A DNA stretch of 64,000 nt, taken from positions 751,751 through 815,750 of the forward strand of contig NZ_BBRB01000001.1 in NCBI RefSeq assembly GCF_000975055.1. The letters run 5' to 3'. Each line of letters begins with the position of its first letter. Positions within the stretch are counted from its first letter, which is position 1. A model generated the notes under the pieces. The model made no database searches, was not told the DNA's origin, and worked only from the letters and a program-made list of their open reading frames with translations. A program made the position numbers and the translations under genes. Positions 1 to 8,363 of the stretch are shown one piece after another. The DNA comes from Demequina sediminicola. GTDB lineage: Bacteria; Actinomycetota; Actinomycetes; Actinomycetales; Demequinaceae.

Positions 1-535
1 CAAGTCGCAGGTGGGCGCCACCATCACGCACCGTGTGATGGCCAAGCTCTTCGAACAGCGCGGCGTGGTCCTCGACCGCACTTACCAGCTGAACGTCGGC
101 GGCAACATGGACTTCAAGAACATGCTCGAGCGCGAGCGCCTGGAGTCCAAGAAGATCTCGAAGACGCAGGCCGTCACGTCGAACCTGACTGGCCCCCTGG
201 CTGGCATCAAGGACGGCCGCGACGTGCACATCGGCCCTTCGGACTACGTTGCGTGGCTCGATGACCGCAAGTGGGCTTACGTCCGCCTCGAAGGCCGCGC
301 CTTTGGTGAGGTGCCCTTGAACCTTGAGTACAAGCTCGAGGTCTGGGACTCCCCCAACTCGGCGGGAATCATCATTGACGCGATCCGCGCAGCCAAGATC
401 GCTAAGGACCGTGGCGTGGGTGGCCCGATCCTCTCCGCATCGACGTACTTCATGAAGTCGCCTCCGGTGCAGATGGAAGACACCCAGGGTCGCGCACAGC
501 TCGAGGCGTTCATCGCCGGCGACCTGGAGCGCTAA
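1..535 (+). CDS. ino1: Inositol-3-phosphate synthase, 3' part only
   Basis: The reading frame is already open at base 2 and ends with TAA at 533-535, so only about 178 C-terminal residues are present; the GTG at 11 is internal. The visible part carries the conserved blocks NVGGNMDF and [13 protein letters not shown] and the end of the catalytic domain typical of actinobacterial myo-inositol-1-phosphate synthases, which convert glucose-6-phosphate to inositol-phosphate with NAD. In this phylum the product feeds phosphatidylinositol and mycothiol. A strong terminator follows 24 bases after the stop, so this is the last gene of its unit. The family usually has about 360 residues, so roughly half lies outside the window. 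Confidence 0.9.
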   Translation, partial: KSQVGATITHRVMAKLFEQRGVVLDRTYQLNVGGNMDFKNMLERERLESKKISKTQAVTSNLTGPLAGIKDGRDVHIGPSDYVAWLDDRKWAYVRLEGRAFGEVPLNLEYKLEVWDSPNSAGIIIDAIRAAKIAKDRGVGGPILSASTYFMKSPPVQMEDTQGRAQLEAFIAGDLER

Positions 536-558
536 GCCCACAGCTCTGACGCACAGTT

Positions 559-594
559 AAGCCCGGGTCACTCGTGTGGTGGTGACCCGGGCTT
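559..594 (+). terminator. Intrinsic terminator after ino1
   Basis: A perfect 12-bp stem (559-570 AAGCCCGGGTCA pairing with 583-594) encloses a 12-nt loop just downstream of the ino1 stop. There is no long T-run, but the GC-rich stem is typical of actinobacterial terminators. Confidence 0.8.
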
Positions 595-661
595 CGCTGT
601 CTCTCAGCACTCAGCACCCTCACCGCCTTCTGCGCTCCCACCTTGTGCGCTCCCGCCCTGT

Positions 662-724
662 GCGAAATGGCTCCATTTCGCTGTCTTGGTGCCCCATAAC
701 AGCGAAATGGAGCCATTTGGCGGG
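662..724. repeat. Nested palindromic repeat, copy 1 (solo form)
   Basis: A 20-bp arm at 665-684 (AAATGGCTCCATTTCGCTGT) is repeated as a perfect reverse complement at 699-718, with a 14-nt loop. The left arm is itself palindromic: GCGAAATGG at 662-670 faces CCATTTCGC at 673-681. The right arm continues into GGCGGG (719-724). The same sequence forms the ends of the element at 56451-56920. Confidence 0.8.
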
Positions 725-749
725 GGGGGTTAGTTGGCGGGGGTTGGGG

Positions 750-1421
750 TTAGTTGTCGGTGGCGGCCTGAAGCGCTCGCAGGACCGGCGTATCGCCGGC
801 AACAAGTTCCCACTGACGGCCGATGGTGGAGTCCTGATCGAGGCAATCCGCCACCGCGTGCGCCACATCGGCACGCGGAATGGTGCTGCGTTCAACGGTC
901 TCGGCGACCTGGATCAATCCCGTGGGGACATCGTCGGTCAGCCCGCCTGGGCGAATGATCGTCCAATCCAGGTCCGAATCGCGCAGCGCGGCATCAGCAT
1001 CCCGCTTCGCTTCGACATACGCCTTCCACACGGGCTCAACATCATCGGGCAATGGGTTGTCAACGCCAATCGCGGAGATCTGCACTAGACGCTGAGCACC
1101 CGCCTGCTGGGCCCCTGCAATGGACTTCAGCGAACCCTCGAGGTCAACGGTGCGCTTACGTTCGATGTTGCCGTCAGCGCCACCGCCCGCCGCAAACACC
1201 ACGGCGTCACAGTCCTTGAAGACGTCGGCAAAGTCACCGTTCGTAGAGTCCTCGATGTCCAGCCGGACCGGCGTCGCTCCCAATGAGGCGAGGGCGATCA
1301 AGTGCTCTTCCTTACGAGCCGTTGCGACGACCGTGTGCCCGCGGGAGTTAAGGATCGGGATGAGGCGGCGGGCGATCTTGCCGTGGCCGCCCACAATGGC
1401 AATGCGTTGTGGAGTAGTCAT
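750..1421 (-). CDS. NAD(P)-binding atypical SDR family protein
   Basis: This 223-residue protein has an N-terminal Rossmann beta strand and nucleotide loop (IAIVGGHGKIAR, residues 7-18). DIED near residue 55 and the segment around DWTIIRPGGLTD (about 150-161) fit atypical short-chain dehydrogenases of the NAD(P)H-binding or NmrA-like kind. No classical YxxxK catalytic pair is evident, so it may be a redox sensor, epimerase-like enzyme or flavin reductase-like protein; the substrate cannot be read. ATG at 1419-1421 lies directly after a GGAGGG stretch, which is very close for a ribosome site. It stands alone, convergent with ino1. Confidence 0.75.
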   Translation of the reverse strand: MTTPQRIAIVGGHGKIARRLIPILNSRGHTVVATARKEEHLIALASLGATPVRLDIEDSTNGDFADVFKDCDAVVFAAGGGADGNIERKRTVDLEGSLKSIAGAQQAGAQRLVQISAIGVDNPLPDDVEPVWKAYVEAKRDADAALRDSDLDWTIIRPGGLTDDVPTGLIQVAETVERSTIPRADVAHAVADCLDQDSTIGRQWELVAGDTPVLRALQAATDN

Positions 1422-1551
1422 CCCTCCACTGTGTCATCTACGCCAGCACCCCGCACTGGTCTTGGCAAGACTGACGTTCGCGCGGCGTGAACACGCCACT
1501 GGCATCGGGTCACACCACGCCGGATCACCCGGCGCCGCACAGTCGGTCGAG

Positions 1552-1962
1552 TTAGGCGGCTAGGCGCGGATCCTCGCCGTACCGGTTCTCCCCGGTGGTG
1601 CCGGGAAGCGCGCACAACACGAGGGGCACGATGCCTAGGCCGATGAACACCAGCCATGTGAAGTGCCCACTCAGCCCTCTGTCATGCAGACGGCGCACCA
1701 TTGCGGTGAGGAGGGGGACGGCGAGCGCCATCGTCACGATCACGAGGAGCCCAAAGCCCACGTAGAACAGAATCCAGTTCATCTCGTCAGAAGAATCCAC
1801 GGCGGGGAACGCAGCGTTCATCAGGATCACACTCGTGAGGTGCAGTGGAATCACCACCAACTGCACGAGAAGGAAGAACCACCAAAATTCTGCACGACGA
1901 GCACGCCCCAGTGGTGTGGCGTACTTCTCCATGCAAGCAACGGCAGCCTCAGCAAAACTCAT
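1552..1962 (-). CDS. DUF805 membrane protein
   Basis: A 136-residue protein starting at the ATG on 1960-1962. The frame is open much further upstream, but that extension would overlap the divergent MFS gene and is of low complexity. It shows the DUF805 opening (a tyrosine, then GRARRAEFWWF near residues 19-29), three to four hydrophobic helices, and the characteristic RRLHDRGLSG turn after the third. The function of the family is unknown; the members are small integral membrane proteins. A second DUF805 gene lies at 3410-4009, on the other side of the MFS gene. Confidence 0.75.
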   Translation of the reverse strand: MSFAEAAVACMEKYATPLGRARRAEFWWFFLLVQLVVIPLHLTSVILMNAAFPAVDSSDEMNWILFYVGFGLLVIVTMALAVPLLTAMVRRLHDRGLSGHFTWLVFIGLGIVPLVLCALPGTTGENRYGEDPRLAA

Positions 1963-2004
1963 AAGGCCCCTATTGTCTCGCACCGCAACACCTCCCCAGC
2001 ACCC

Positions 2005-2016
2005 TAGGCTTGCGAC
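2005..2016 (+). promoter_or_regulatory. Candidate leaderless promoter of the MFS gene
   Basis: TAGGCT (2005-2010) fits the actinobacterial -10 pattern TAnnnT. It sits six bases before the ATG at 2017, so transcription would start at or next to the start codon. No ribosome site is visible and no good -35 was found. Confidence 0.35.
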
Positions 2017-3324
2017 ATGTCTTTGGTGAGCGACGTCAAGGGCCTGTGGCACCTTCCAGGCTTCCGGCGATTGACCTATGCGCGACTGCTCTCCCAAGGC
2101 GGCGACGGAATGTTCCAAGTGGGAATCGCGGCGGCATTCTTTTTTGACCCCACAACGGCAGCCACCCCCGAGGCGATCGCTGCGGGCTTCGCCATTCTGC
2201 TGGCCCCCTTCACCATCGTTGGCCCCTTCGTCGGCCCCCTCATTGATAGGTGGCAACGCCAACGCATTCTGCTGGTGGGCAATCTGATTCGCCTGGCACT
2301 CGTGGTCCTCATCTGTGTGGCGCTCGCCGCGAACTGGCCCACATGGACTCTGTATGTCCTCGCACTACTGGCGCTGTCGGTCAACCGCTTCTTGCTTGCC
2401 GCCATGACCGCTGGTCTGCCGCGCATCGTTCCGGCGGACGACCTCCTCGCCGCAAACTCCGTGCTTCCTACGTTGGGCACTATTGCCGCGGCCATCGGAG
2501 GTGCTCTGGGTGGCATCGTGACGTTCTTTGCTCCGGGAGCGAGCGACGTGGGCCTCGCGTTCACTGCGCTCTTGTCCGCAGCGGTCGCGTTTGGGTTGGC
2601 ATCGTGGGCGGCCACACTGATTGGCCGCACGGACCTCGGCCCGGAACATCCGCTGGAGAAGTTGCAGCTCGGCGCACAGGTCAAAGCACTTAGTCGTGAA
2701 CTCGCCGACGGCGTGCGTTATCTCTATGCCCGCCGCACCCCATTCCACGCGCTCGGAGTGATGTCGGCACAGCGCCTGCTGTACGGAATGCTCTTTGTGG
2801 CATCTATCTTGATTTCGCGTCACGCCCTTGGCGACCCCGACCGTCCCGAACAGGCACTCGGCGCCTTCACCATTGTGCTGGCCTTTGCCGCTGTGGGGTT
2901 TGGGCTCGCTGCCGTGCTGACTCCGACCATCGGCGCCCGCGTCGAACGGCAAACGTGGATCCTGATCTGCCTCGGGATCGGCGCACTTGCGCAGTTGATC
3001 TTGGTGGTGTCCGTGGAGCCGTGGGCCTTGCTCACGTCTGCCGTGATCGTGAGCTTTGCGGTGCAGGGCGCCAAGATCGCGGTGGACACCATCGTGCAAC
3101 GCGACACGTCCGATGATTATCGGGGCCGGGCCTTCACGCTGTATGACATGGCTTTCAACGTTGCGTTCATCGGCTCAGCGGTAGTCGCAGGGCTGACGTT
3201 GCCCGACAGCGGCTATTCCCGCACCGTGATGGGCGTCGTGATGGTCCTGTACGTCATGGTGGGCTTGATCTACGCACGGGCGCCGCGCACGCCGCGACCT
3301 GTGCCAGCGCCGTCGTCGGCATAG
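2017..3324 (+). CDS. MFS transporter, probable exporter
   Basis: A 435-residue polytopic protein with about twelve hydrophobic segments. The motif-A-like loop between helices 2 and 3 reads PLIDRWQRQR (about residues 76-85), and a long charged central loop follows near residues 200-230. It belongs to the general MFS drug or metabolite exporter group; no substrate can be named. It starts divergently 54 bases from the DUF805 gene. An upstream TAGGCT and the absence of a ribosome site suggest a leaderless start. Confidence 0.8.
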   Translation: MSLVSDVKGLWHLPGFRRLTYARLLSQGGDGMFQVGIAAAFFFDPTTAATPEAIAAGFAILLAPFTIVGPFVGPLIDRWQRQRILLVGNLIRLALVVLICVALAANWPTWTLYVLALLALSVNRFLLAAMTAGLPRIVPADDLLAANSVLPTLGTIAAAIGGALGGIVTFFAPGASDVGLAFTALLSAAVAFGLASWAATLIGRTDLGPEHPLEKLQLGAQVKALSRELADGVRYLYARRTPFHALGVMSAQRLLYGMLFVASILISRHALGDPDRPEQALGAFTIVLAFAAVGFGLAAVLTPTIGARVERQTWILICLGIGALAQLILVVSVEPWALLTSAVIVSFAVQGAKIAVDTIVQRDTSDDYRGRAFTLYDMAFNVAFIGSAVVAGLTLPDSGYSRTVMGVVMVLYVMVGLIYARAPRTPRPVPAPSSA

Positions 3325-3336
3325 CACCCATGAGCG

Positions 3337-3378
3337 AGAACCGATGCACTAGAACCGATGCACTAGAACCGATGCGCT
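3337..3378 (+). repeat. Three 14-bp tandem repeats
   Basis: AGAACCGATGCACT occurs at 3337-3350 and 3351-3364, then with one change at 3365-3378. The array lies just after the MFS stop, between convergent genes. No function is visible. Confidence 0.85.
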
Positions 3379-3409
3379 AGAGCCCACGCGCACACGAGCG
3401 CGCGGCGAC

Positions 3410-4009
3410 CTACTGGCGCTCGTCGGGTGCTGCGACAGGATCGGCGGCACCCGGACGCGGCGGCTTCAACCTGTCGAGCGGATCCACCTCACCACTCACC
3501 TCGCGGGCGAGCTGCCGGAGCCGGTCCCCCTCAGGCGTGCGCCGCACCGCAGGGCGGTAGCGCTCGTCGAGGGACGGGTCGCCAAACCGGTTCGTTCCCG
3601 GAAACGATGCGGAGAGTGCCATGACCAGCGGAACCAAAAACAGCCAGCCAAAGATCCAGCCGCTGAGACCAAGGAGTCCGGCGATGGGGCTGGAGAGCCC
3701 AAGAACTGCCCACCACCCCGATCTGTTCATATCCCGTAGGCGCCGCGACATGACGGCATACGTGGGAAGTGCCATCGAAAGCGAGAAAACTGCGCCGACC
3801 ACCAAGACGGTCAACACGGCATTCTGGGCATCCTCCACCGTCGCGTTAGCCTCGAGCGACGCCCCGGCAAGAGCTCCTCCACCGAAGAGGATCGCCAGCA
3901 AGAGCACCAGGACAATGCCGTTGAACCACCAAAACTCGGCTCGGCTCGCGCGGCCTGTGAAGGTCGCGTACTGCCGAAGGCATCGTTTGACTGCAGTGAT
4001 TGGTCCCAT
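3410..4009 (-). CDS. DUF805 membrane protein with acidic/basic tail
   Basis: This 199-residue protein opens with a DUF805 block (GRASRAEFWWF, about residues 19-29) and has three or four transmembrane helices with the RRLRDMNRSGWW turn. A soluble C-terminal tail of about 60 residues is rich in Arg, Pro and Asp. The start at 4007-4009 is preferred over an ATG twelve bases upstream (4021), because that upstream codon contributes to a GGGGGGA ribosome site placed correctly for the downstream ATG. It is related to the protein at 1552-1962, and the two flank the MFS gene. Function unknown. Confidence 0.75.
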   Translation of the reverse strand: MGPITAVKRCLRQYATFTGRASRAEFWWFNGIVLVLLLAILFGGGALAGASLEANATVEDAQNAVLTVLVVGAVFSLSMALPTYAVMSRRLRDMNRSGWWAVLGLSSPIAGLLGLSGWIFGWLFLVPLVMALSASFPGTNRFGDPSLDERYRPAVRRTPEGDRLRQLAREVSGEVDPLDRLKPPRPGAADPVAAPDERQ

Positions 4010-4156
4010 GTTTCCCCCCATTTGTCATGTCCGTGCGACGTGACACTTCGCCGCTCAGTAATGAAACGTCGCCGGAAGCCTACCAGCGTTCAGTTCATGG
4101 GTGGCGGCTCACGCCTGCCGCACAGAATGCTGTACTGCACTCACCCTCGTACGCGG

Positions 4157-5608
4157 TCAGGACTGCTGACTCCACCACTGGCGGAGTTCAGCCTCAGCGC
4201 GTTCCCGGCCGAGCGGTCCATGCTCCATGCGTAGTTCCAGCAGGAACTTGTAGGCCAGGCCGACGTCACGTCCAGGGCCGATGCCCAAGATCTCCATGAC
4301 GTCGTTGCCATCGAGGTCGGGGCGGATCGAGTCGATCTCTTCCTGTTCGCGCAGTTCAGCAATTCGGTGTTCGAGGTCGTCGTATGCAAACGAGAGGCGG
4401 TCGGCTTTGCGGCGGTTGCGGGTGGTGACGTCGGCGCGCGTCAGGCGGTGGAGCCGTTCAAGCTGGTCTCCCGCATCGGTGACGTAGCGGCGCACGGCGG
4501 AGTCTGACCATCGGGCGTCTGCGTAGCCGTGGAACCGCAGGTGCAACTCCACTAGGTGCGAGACGGCCTTAATGGTGTCCTTGTCGAAGCGCAGTGCTTT
4601 GAGCCGTTTGCGTGTCATCTTTGCGCCCACGACCTCGTGGTGGTGGAAACTCACACCGCCACCTGCTTCGAGGCGTTTGGTCGGTGGCTTCCCGACGTCA
4701 TGCATGAGCGCTGCCAAACGCAAAATGAGGTCAGGTCCTGGCACGGCGCCGTCGACATCGGTCTCGAGGTCGATGGCCTGCTCGAGCACAGTCAGGGTGT
4801 GCTCGTAGACGTCTTTGTGGTGGTGATGCTCGTCTACTTCGAGTTTGAGGGCGGGGAGTTCGGGGAGGACGTGGTCTGCGAGTTGGGCGTCCACCAGAGC
4901 AGCCAGGCCGATGCGTGGGTGGGCTCCCAGCATCAGCTTGCACCATTCGTCGCGAACCCTCTCGGCAGAGACGAGCGTGATTTTCTCCGCCAGGCGCGAC
5001 ATTGCGGCGAAGGTTGCTGGCTCGATGTCGAAGCCCAGTTGGGAAGCGAACCTCGCTCCGCGCATCATGCGGAGGGGGTCGTCGGAGAAGGAGACGTCGG
5101 GTTCGATGGGAGTGCGCAGAAGCCCTCCCGCGAGATCCTCCAGACCACCGTGAAGATCCACGAACTCCTTGGCGGGTAGGCGGACCGCCATTGCGTTGAC
5201 GGTGAAGTCGCGGCGCGCAAGGTCTCCTTCGAGGGCATCTCCAAAGGCGACTACGGGCTTACGTGTGATGCCGTCATATTCGTCTTTGCGGAAGGTGGTG
5301 ATTTCTACCATCAGTCCTGCACGTCGGCCACCGATGGTGCCGAAGGCTCGGCCCACATCCCACGTCGCGGAGGTCCACGTCCGCAGAATCTTCTCGGTCT
5401 CGTCGGGACGCGCGGAGGTGGCGAAGTCCATGTCAGCACTGGAGCGGCCAAGGAACGCATCGCGTACTGGCCCCCCGACCAGTGCAAACTCGTGACCCGC
5501 CGCGTCGAATCGAGCGGCCAAGTCCATGACCTCTTCAGGCAGTGCGTCCCACAGGACCTGAGAACGTTGCTGCAGGACATCGAGGGATACAGGCTGGGGA
5601 GAAGTCAC
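4157..5608 (-). CDS. pcnA: CCA tRNA nucleotidyltransferase (polyA polymerase family, HD domain)
   Basis: A protein of 483 residues if GTG at 5606-5608 is the start; this matches the usual length and avoids overlapping the divergent Nudix gene, which the longer frame to 5734 would do. The class II nucleotidyltransferase head is clear: GGPVRD (45-50), the DMD metal pair (59-61) and RRDFTVNA (132-139). An HD domain follows with HDVGK at 303-307. The enzyme adds or repairs the CCA end of tRNAs; this fits the two tRNA genes in the window, whose genes do not encode CCA. The gene opens the conserved pcnA - nudix - DUF6049 - murJ block near the origin. Confidence 0.92.
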   Translation of the reverse strand: MTSPQPVSLDVLQQRSQVLWDALPEEVMDLAARFDAAGHEFALVGGPVRDAFLGRSSADMDFATSARPDETEKILRTWTSATWDVGRAFGTIGGRRAGLMVEITTFRKDEYDGITRKPVVAFGDALEGDLARRDFTVNAMAVRLPAKEFVDLHGGLEDLAGGLLRTPIEPDVSFSDDPLRMMRGARFASQLGFDIEPATFAAMSRLAEKITLVSAERVRDEWCKLMLGAHPRIGLAALVDAQLADHVLPELPALKLEVDEHHHHKDVYEHTLTVLEQAIDLETDVDGAVPGPDLILRLAALMHDVGKPPTKRLEAGGGVSFHHHEVVGAKMTRKRLKALRFDKDTIKAVSHLVELHLRFHGYADARWSDSAVRRYVTDAGDQLERLHRLTRADVTTRNRRKADRLSFAYDDLEHRIAELREQEEIDSIRPDLDGNDVMEILGIGPGRDVGLAYKFLLELRMEHGPLGRERAEAELRQWWSQQS

Positions 5609-5682
5609 GGGTCTATGTTCCCAGATCACGTCTGGGACGGCTTCACTTCCGCGAGTTTGCCTCAGGTACGCGCTGGCCTCGT

Positions 5683-5694
5683 TAGAGTTGGCGC
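5683..5694 (+). promoter_or_regulatory. Candidate leaderless promoter of the Nudix gene
   Basis: TAGAGT (5683-5688) fits TAnnnT and is followed six bases later by the ATG at 5695, with no ribosome site. No convincing -35 was found. Confidence 0.35.
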
Positions 5695-6240
5695 ATGCCC
5701 CGTCCACCTGTGCCACACCCCATACCGGCGCCACCGCCGCCTGGTGGTGCGTCTATGCGGCAACGCAAGGACAGTGCTGCACAGCGTGCCTCTCACCTTC
5801 CCGTCTCAAACGAGACCTCCGCTGGCGGCATCGTCGTGAAGGTCGACGATGGCACGGCCGTCGTCGCGTGCATCGGCCGTCGCAACCGTGCAGGACGGCT
5901 TGAATGGTGCCTCCCCAAGGGGCATATTGAGGGTGAAGAAACTCCGCAAGAGGCCGCGATCCGCGAGGTTGCTGAGGAGACGGGTGTGGATGCCGAGATC
6001 ATCCAACCCATCGGCGTGATCGACTACTGGTTTACCGGCGACGACCGCCGTGTCCACAAGGTCGTGCACCACTACCTCATGGAGTACAAGGGGGGCGTCA
6101 TTACGACGGAAAACGACCCCGACCATGAAGCGGAAGTCGCAGAGTGGATCGCAGTCGCAGATTTGCGGCAGCGCTTGGCCTATCCCAACGAGCGAAAGAT
6201 GGCTCAGGCGGCCATCCGGTTGCTCCGTCCTGAGCAGTGA
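5695..6240 (+). CDS. Nudix hydrolase (MutT4-like)
   Basis: A 181-residue protein with a complete Nudix box from Gly76 to Val98 (GX5EX7REVAEETGV pattern, with the REVAEETG core at 90-97). The first 40 residues are Pro- and Arg-rich, as in mycobacterial MutT4, which occupies the same place next to pcnA; an internal ATG at residue 21 is an alternative start. Family members hydrolyse nucleoside diphosphates linked to another moiety, and the substrate here is unknown. Its stop overlaps the GTG of the next gene (GTGA), indicating translational coupling with the DUF6049 gene. Confidence 0.88.
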   Translation: MPRPPVPHPIPAPPPPGGASMRQRKDSAAQRASHLPVSNETSAGGIVVKVDDGTAVVACIGRRNRAGRLEWCLPKGHIEGEETPQEAAIREVAEETGVDAEIIQPIGVIDYWFTGDDRRVHKVVHHYLMEYKGGVITTENDPDHEAEVAEWIAVADLRQRLAYPNERKMAQAAIRLLRPEQ

Positions 6241-8363
6241 GCGCGCGCGTCTGGAGCGCTGCTGTCCTCGCGATCGCAGCGATGACCGCAGCGTCGGCAG
6301 CCACAGCAGCACCGGTGGCACAGAACGCTGCCACGACACCGGTGCCCCCAGCGCCTACCGTCGCTACCGAAATTTCGGGACTTACCGCCACCCTGGTCGA
6401 CTTCAGTGCATCCTCTGACCGGGCATCGGCCCTCAGCGCCCAGGTGCGCGCCACCAACGGTTCCGTGAACGAGATCACCGGCGCTTCCGTGGTGGTATCA
6501 ACCACGGCACAACCCCTCGGCTCGAGTGCGGAGCTTGCCGCCTTCCTCGAGGATCCCAGTGCGTTCTCCGTCGTGGAGCAAGCGCGAGATCCAGAACTCG
6601 TGGTGCCAGACGAAGAAGAACCGCAAACGGACGATGCTGGGAGTGAGGACGAGGGCGGGGACGCCGCAGAGGAAGTTCCGGTCGGGCGCACGCTCAGCCC
6701 TCGTCAAAGCACTACCTTCATGGTCACTGGAGACGACGTCGACCTCGGCTCCGCCGCCGGGGTGTACGGCATGACAGTTGCCGTTGTCTCCGATCAAGGG
6801 ACGTCGCAGGTCGACGCGGTGGCGTTCACGTGGACGGAAGGCGACATCCCGGCCCTCAAGACGGGCTTCTTGGCGTCGACCAGCACCGACACCATTACGA
6901 CAGGCCAGATTGTCTCTGCCATCGAGGACAGTTCAGCATCACTCGCGGTCGACCCGACCACACTCACGAACCCCATGGTGTTTGACGCGAACCTCTTCGA
7001 ACGCGACACCTGGTGGCTACCCTCCGGCAATCCAGACATCACGTCCCTCGCCCACGCCGAAGACCCCCGCCTCCTGTCCTTCGCTCTCCAACGAACGCCA
7101 GCATCGTCCCTCGCGTCCTCCCTCGACCCAGGATGGATCGCGCCCGTTCCGGTCGTCGACCAGTCAACCGCAACACTCGCCCACAATGCCGGTGCTCAAG
7201 CGCTGCTGGTTTCACACGACACTGCGGAGATCGAGACGCTGCGAGCGGATGCTGGAGACCTTCCCGTGGCGACGGTCCCCATTGGCGATGACTCCATCCC
7301 GGTCCTGATCCCCAGTGCGGGTCTCACGGAAGCAATCGAGTCATACCGGCCAGGGACGGTTGCGCAGTGGAGTCGAGTCGTTGCCGAGTCGGCGCTCCTC
7401 GCATTGGACGGCAACCCCTCCGCCCTTGTCGCACCCGGGTCTAGGTGGCAGACATCCACGTCGACCCCCACACTCATCGAGGACTTCGAGGAACTTCCCT
7501 GGACGACGCCCACCGGATTGACGGACATCCTCGGTGAGGCAGCACCACGCTCCCTCTCCGTTCCTGCCACCGCGGGTGAAGAGTCCGATGCTCCTGCGGA
7601 CTATGTGGCTGCGCTCGGAGACGAGTTGGACCCACTCGCCACCCTCGCAACCGCCACGACGATGCCGCAGGACGCGTACGACGCATGGGGGTCAGTCCTC
7701 ACTGACGCCGTGCGACTCTCCGCTCGCCTCACACCTGACGCGCACACGAGCCTGACGAACGCCGCACTGTCAGACACCGCGACCACACTGAACTCAGTGT
7801 CGATCGCTTCAGGGTCCGACCTCAACTTGCTGTCAGAGGACGGCGAAGTACCCCTCACCGTCAACAACGAGCTTGACTGGGATGTGGCCGTCAGCGTGGT
7901 CCTGGCCTCAAACTCCCCCAACCTGACGGTGCTGGACTCCCCTACGGTTGAAGTTCCTGCCGGTGAGACTCGCCAAGCGCTCGTTCACGTCTCCGCTGTG
8001 TCCTACGCCAATGTGGACATGACCGCCCATCTTGAGTCACCCGACGGCGTCGCACTGACCGACGATCAGCAGTTCTCCATCCGTGTCCGCGCCGACTGGG
8101 GCACCGCAGCAACTCTCGTTTTCACCGGTCTTCTGGTGCTGCTCTTGATTGCGGGAATCATCCGCACCATCCGCCGTGGCCGCAAGGACACCCGCACCGA
8201 CGCCGCTCCGCAGACGGGGGACGTCGAGATCGAGAACGACTCAGAGGAAGCGTCCGAACGCGGCGCAGACTCGTCAGGTACCGCAGAGCCTGACGCTGAG
8301 AGCGCGTCACGTGAGGACACTAGTGCCGATGATGGCCACAAGGGCCAGGTGTCCCGTGACTAG
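6237..8363 (+). CDS. DUF6049 family exported membrane-anchored protein
   Basis: A 708-residue protein with an N-terminal signal peptide (hydrophobic run at about residues 7-25 ending in Ala-rich residues), a large extracellular part, and a single transmembrane helix near residue 630 followed by a basic, then acidic, cytoplasmic tail. Position and layout match the Rv3909-type protein found between mutT4 and murJ in actinobacteria. The family has no assigned activity, but the conserved location beside the lipid II flippase suggests a role in the cell envelope. The start is the GTG overlapping the Nudix stop by 4 bp, and the stop overlaps the murJ start by 8 bp. Confidence 0.82.
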   Translation: MSARVWSAAVLAIAAMTAASAATAAPVAQNAATTPVPPAPTVATEISGLTATLVDFSASSDRASALSAQVRATNGSVNEITGASVVVSTTAQPLGSSAELAAFLEDPSAFSVVEQARDPELVVPDEEEPQTDDAGSEDEGGDAAEEVPVGRTLSPRQSTTFMVTGDDVDLGSAAGVYGMTVAVVSDQGTSQVDAVAFTWTEGDIPALKTGFLASTSTDTITTGQIVSAIEDSSASLAVDPTTLTNPMVFDANLFERDTWWLPSGNPDITSLAHAEDPRLLSFALQRTPASSLASSLDPGWIAPVPVVDQSTATLAHNAGAQALLVSHDTAEIETLRADAGDLPVATVPIGDDSIPVLIPSAGLTEAIESYRPGTVAQWSRVVAESALLALDGNPSALVAPGSRWQTSTSTPTLIEDFEELPWTTPTGLTDILGEAAPRSLSVPATAGEESDAPADYVAALGDELDPLATLATATTMPQDAYDAWGSVLTDAVRLSARLTPDAHTSLTNAALSDTATTLNSVSIASGSDLNLLSEDGEVPLTVNNELDWDVAVSVVLASNSPNLTVLDSPTVEVPAGETRQALVHVSAVSYANVDMTAHLESPDGVALTDDQQFSIRVRADWGTAATLVFTGLLVLLLIAGIIRTIRRGRKDTRTDAAPQTGDVEIENDSEEASERGADSSGTAEPDAESASREDTSADDGHKGQVSRD

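Noticed and set aside
4556..5179. 207-codon plus-strand frame opposite pcnA
   Set aside because: Shadow of the pcnA gene, whose catalytic motifs are intact on the minus strand.
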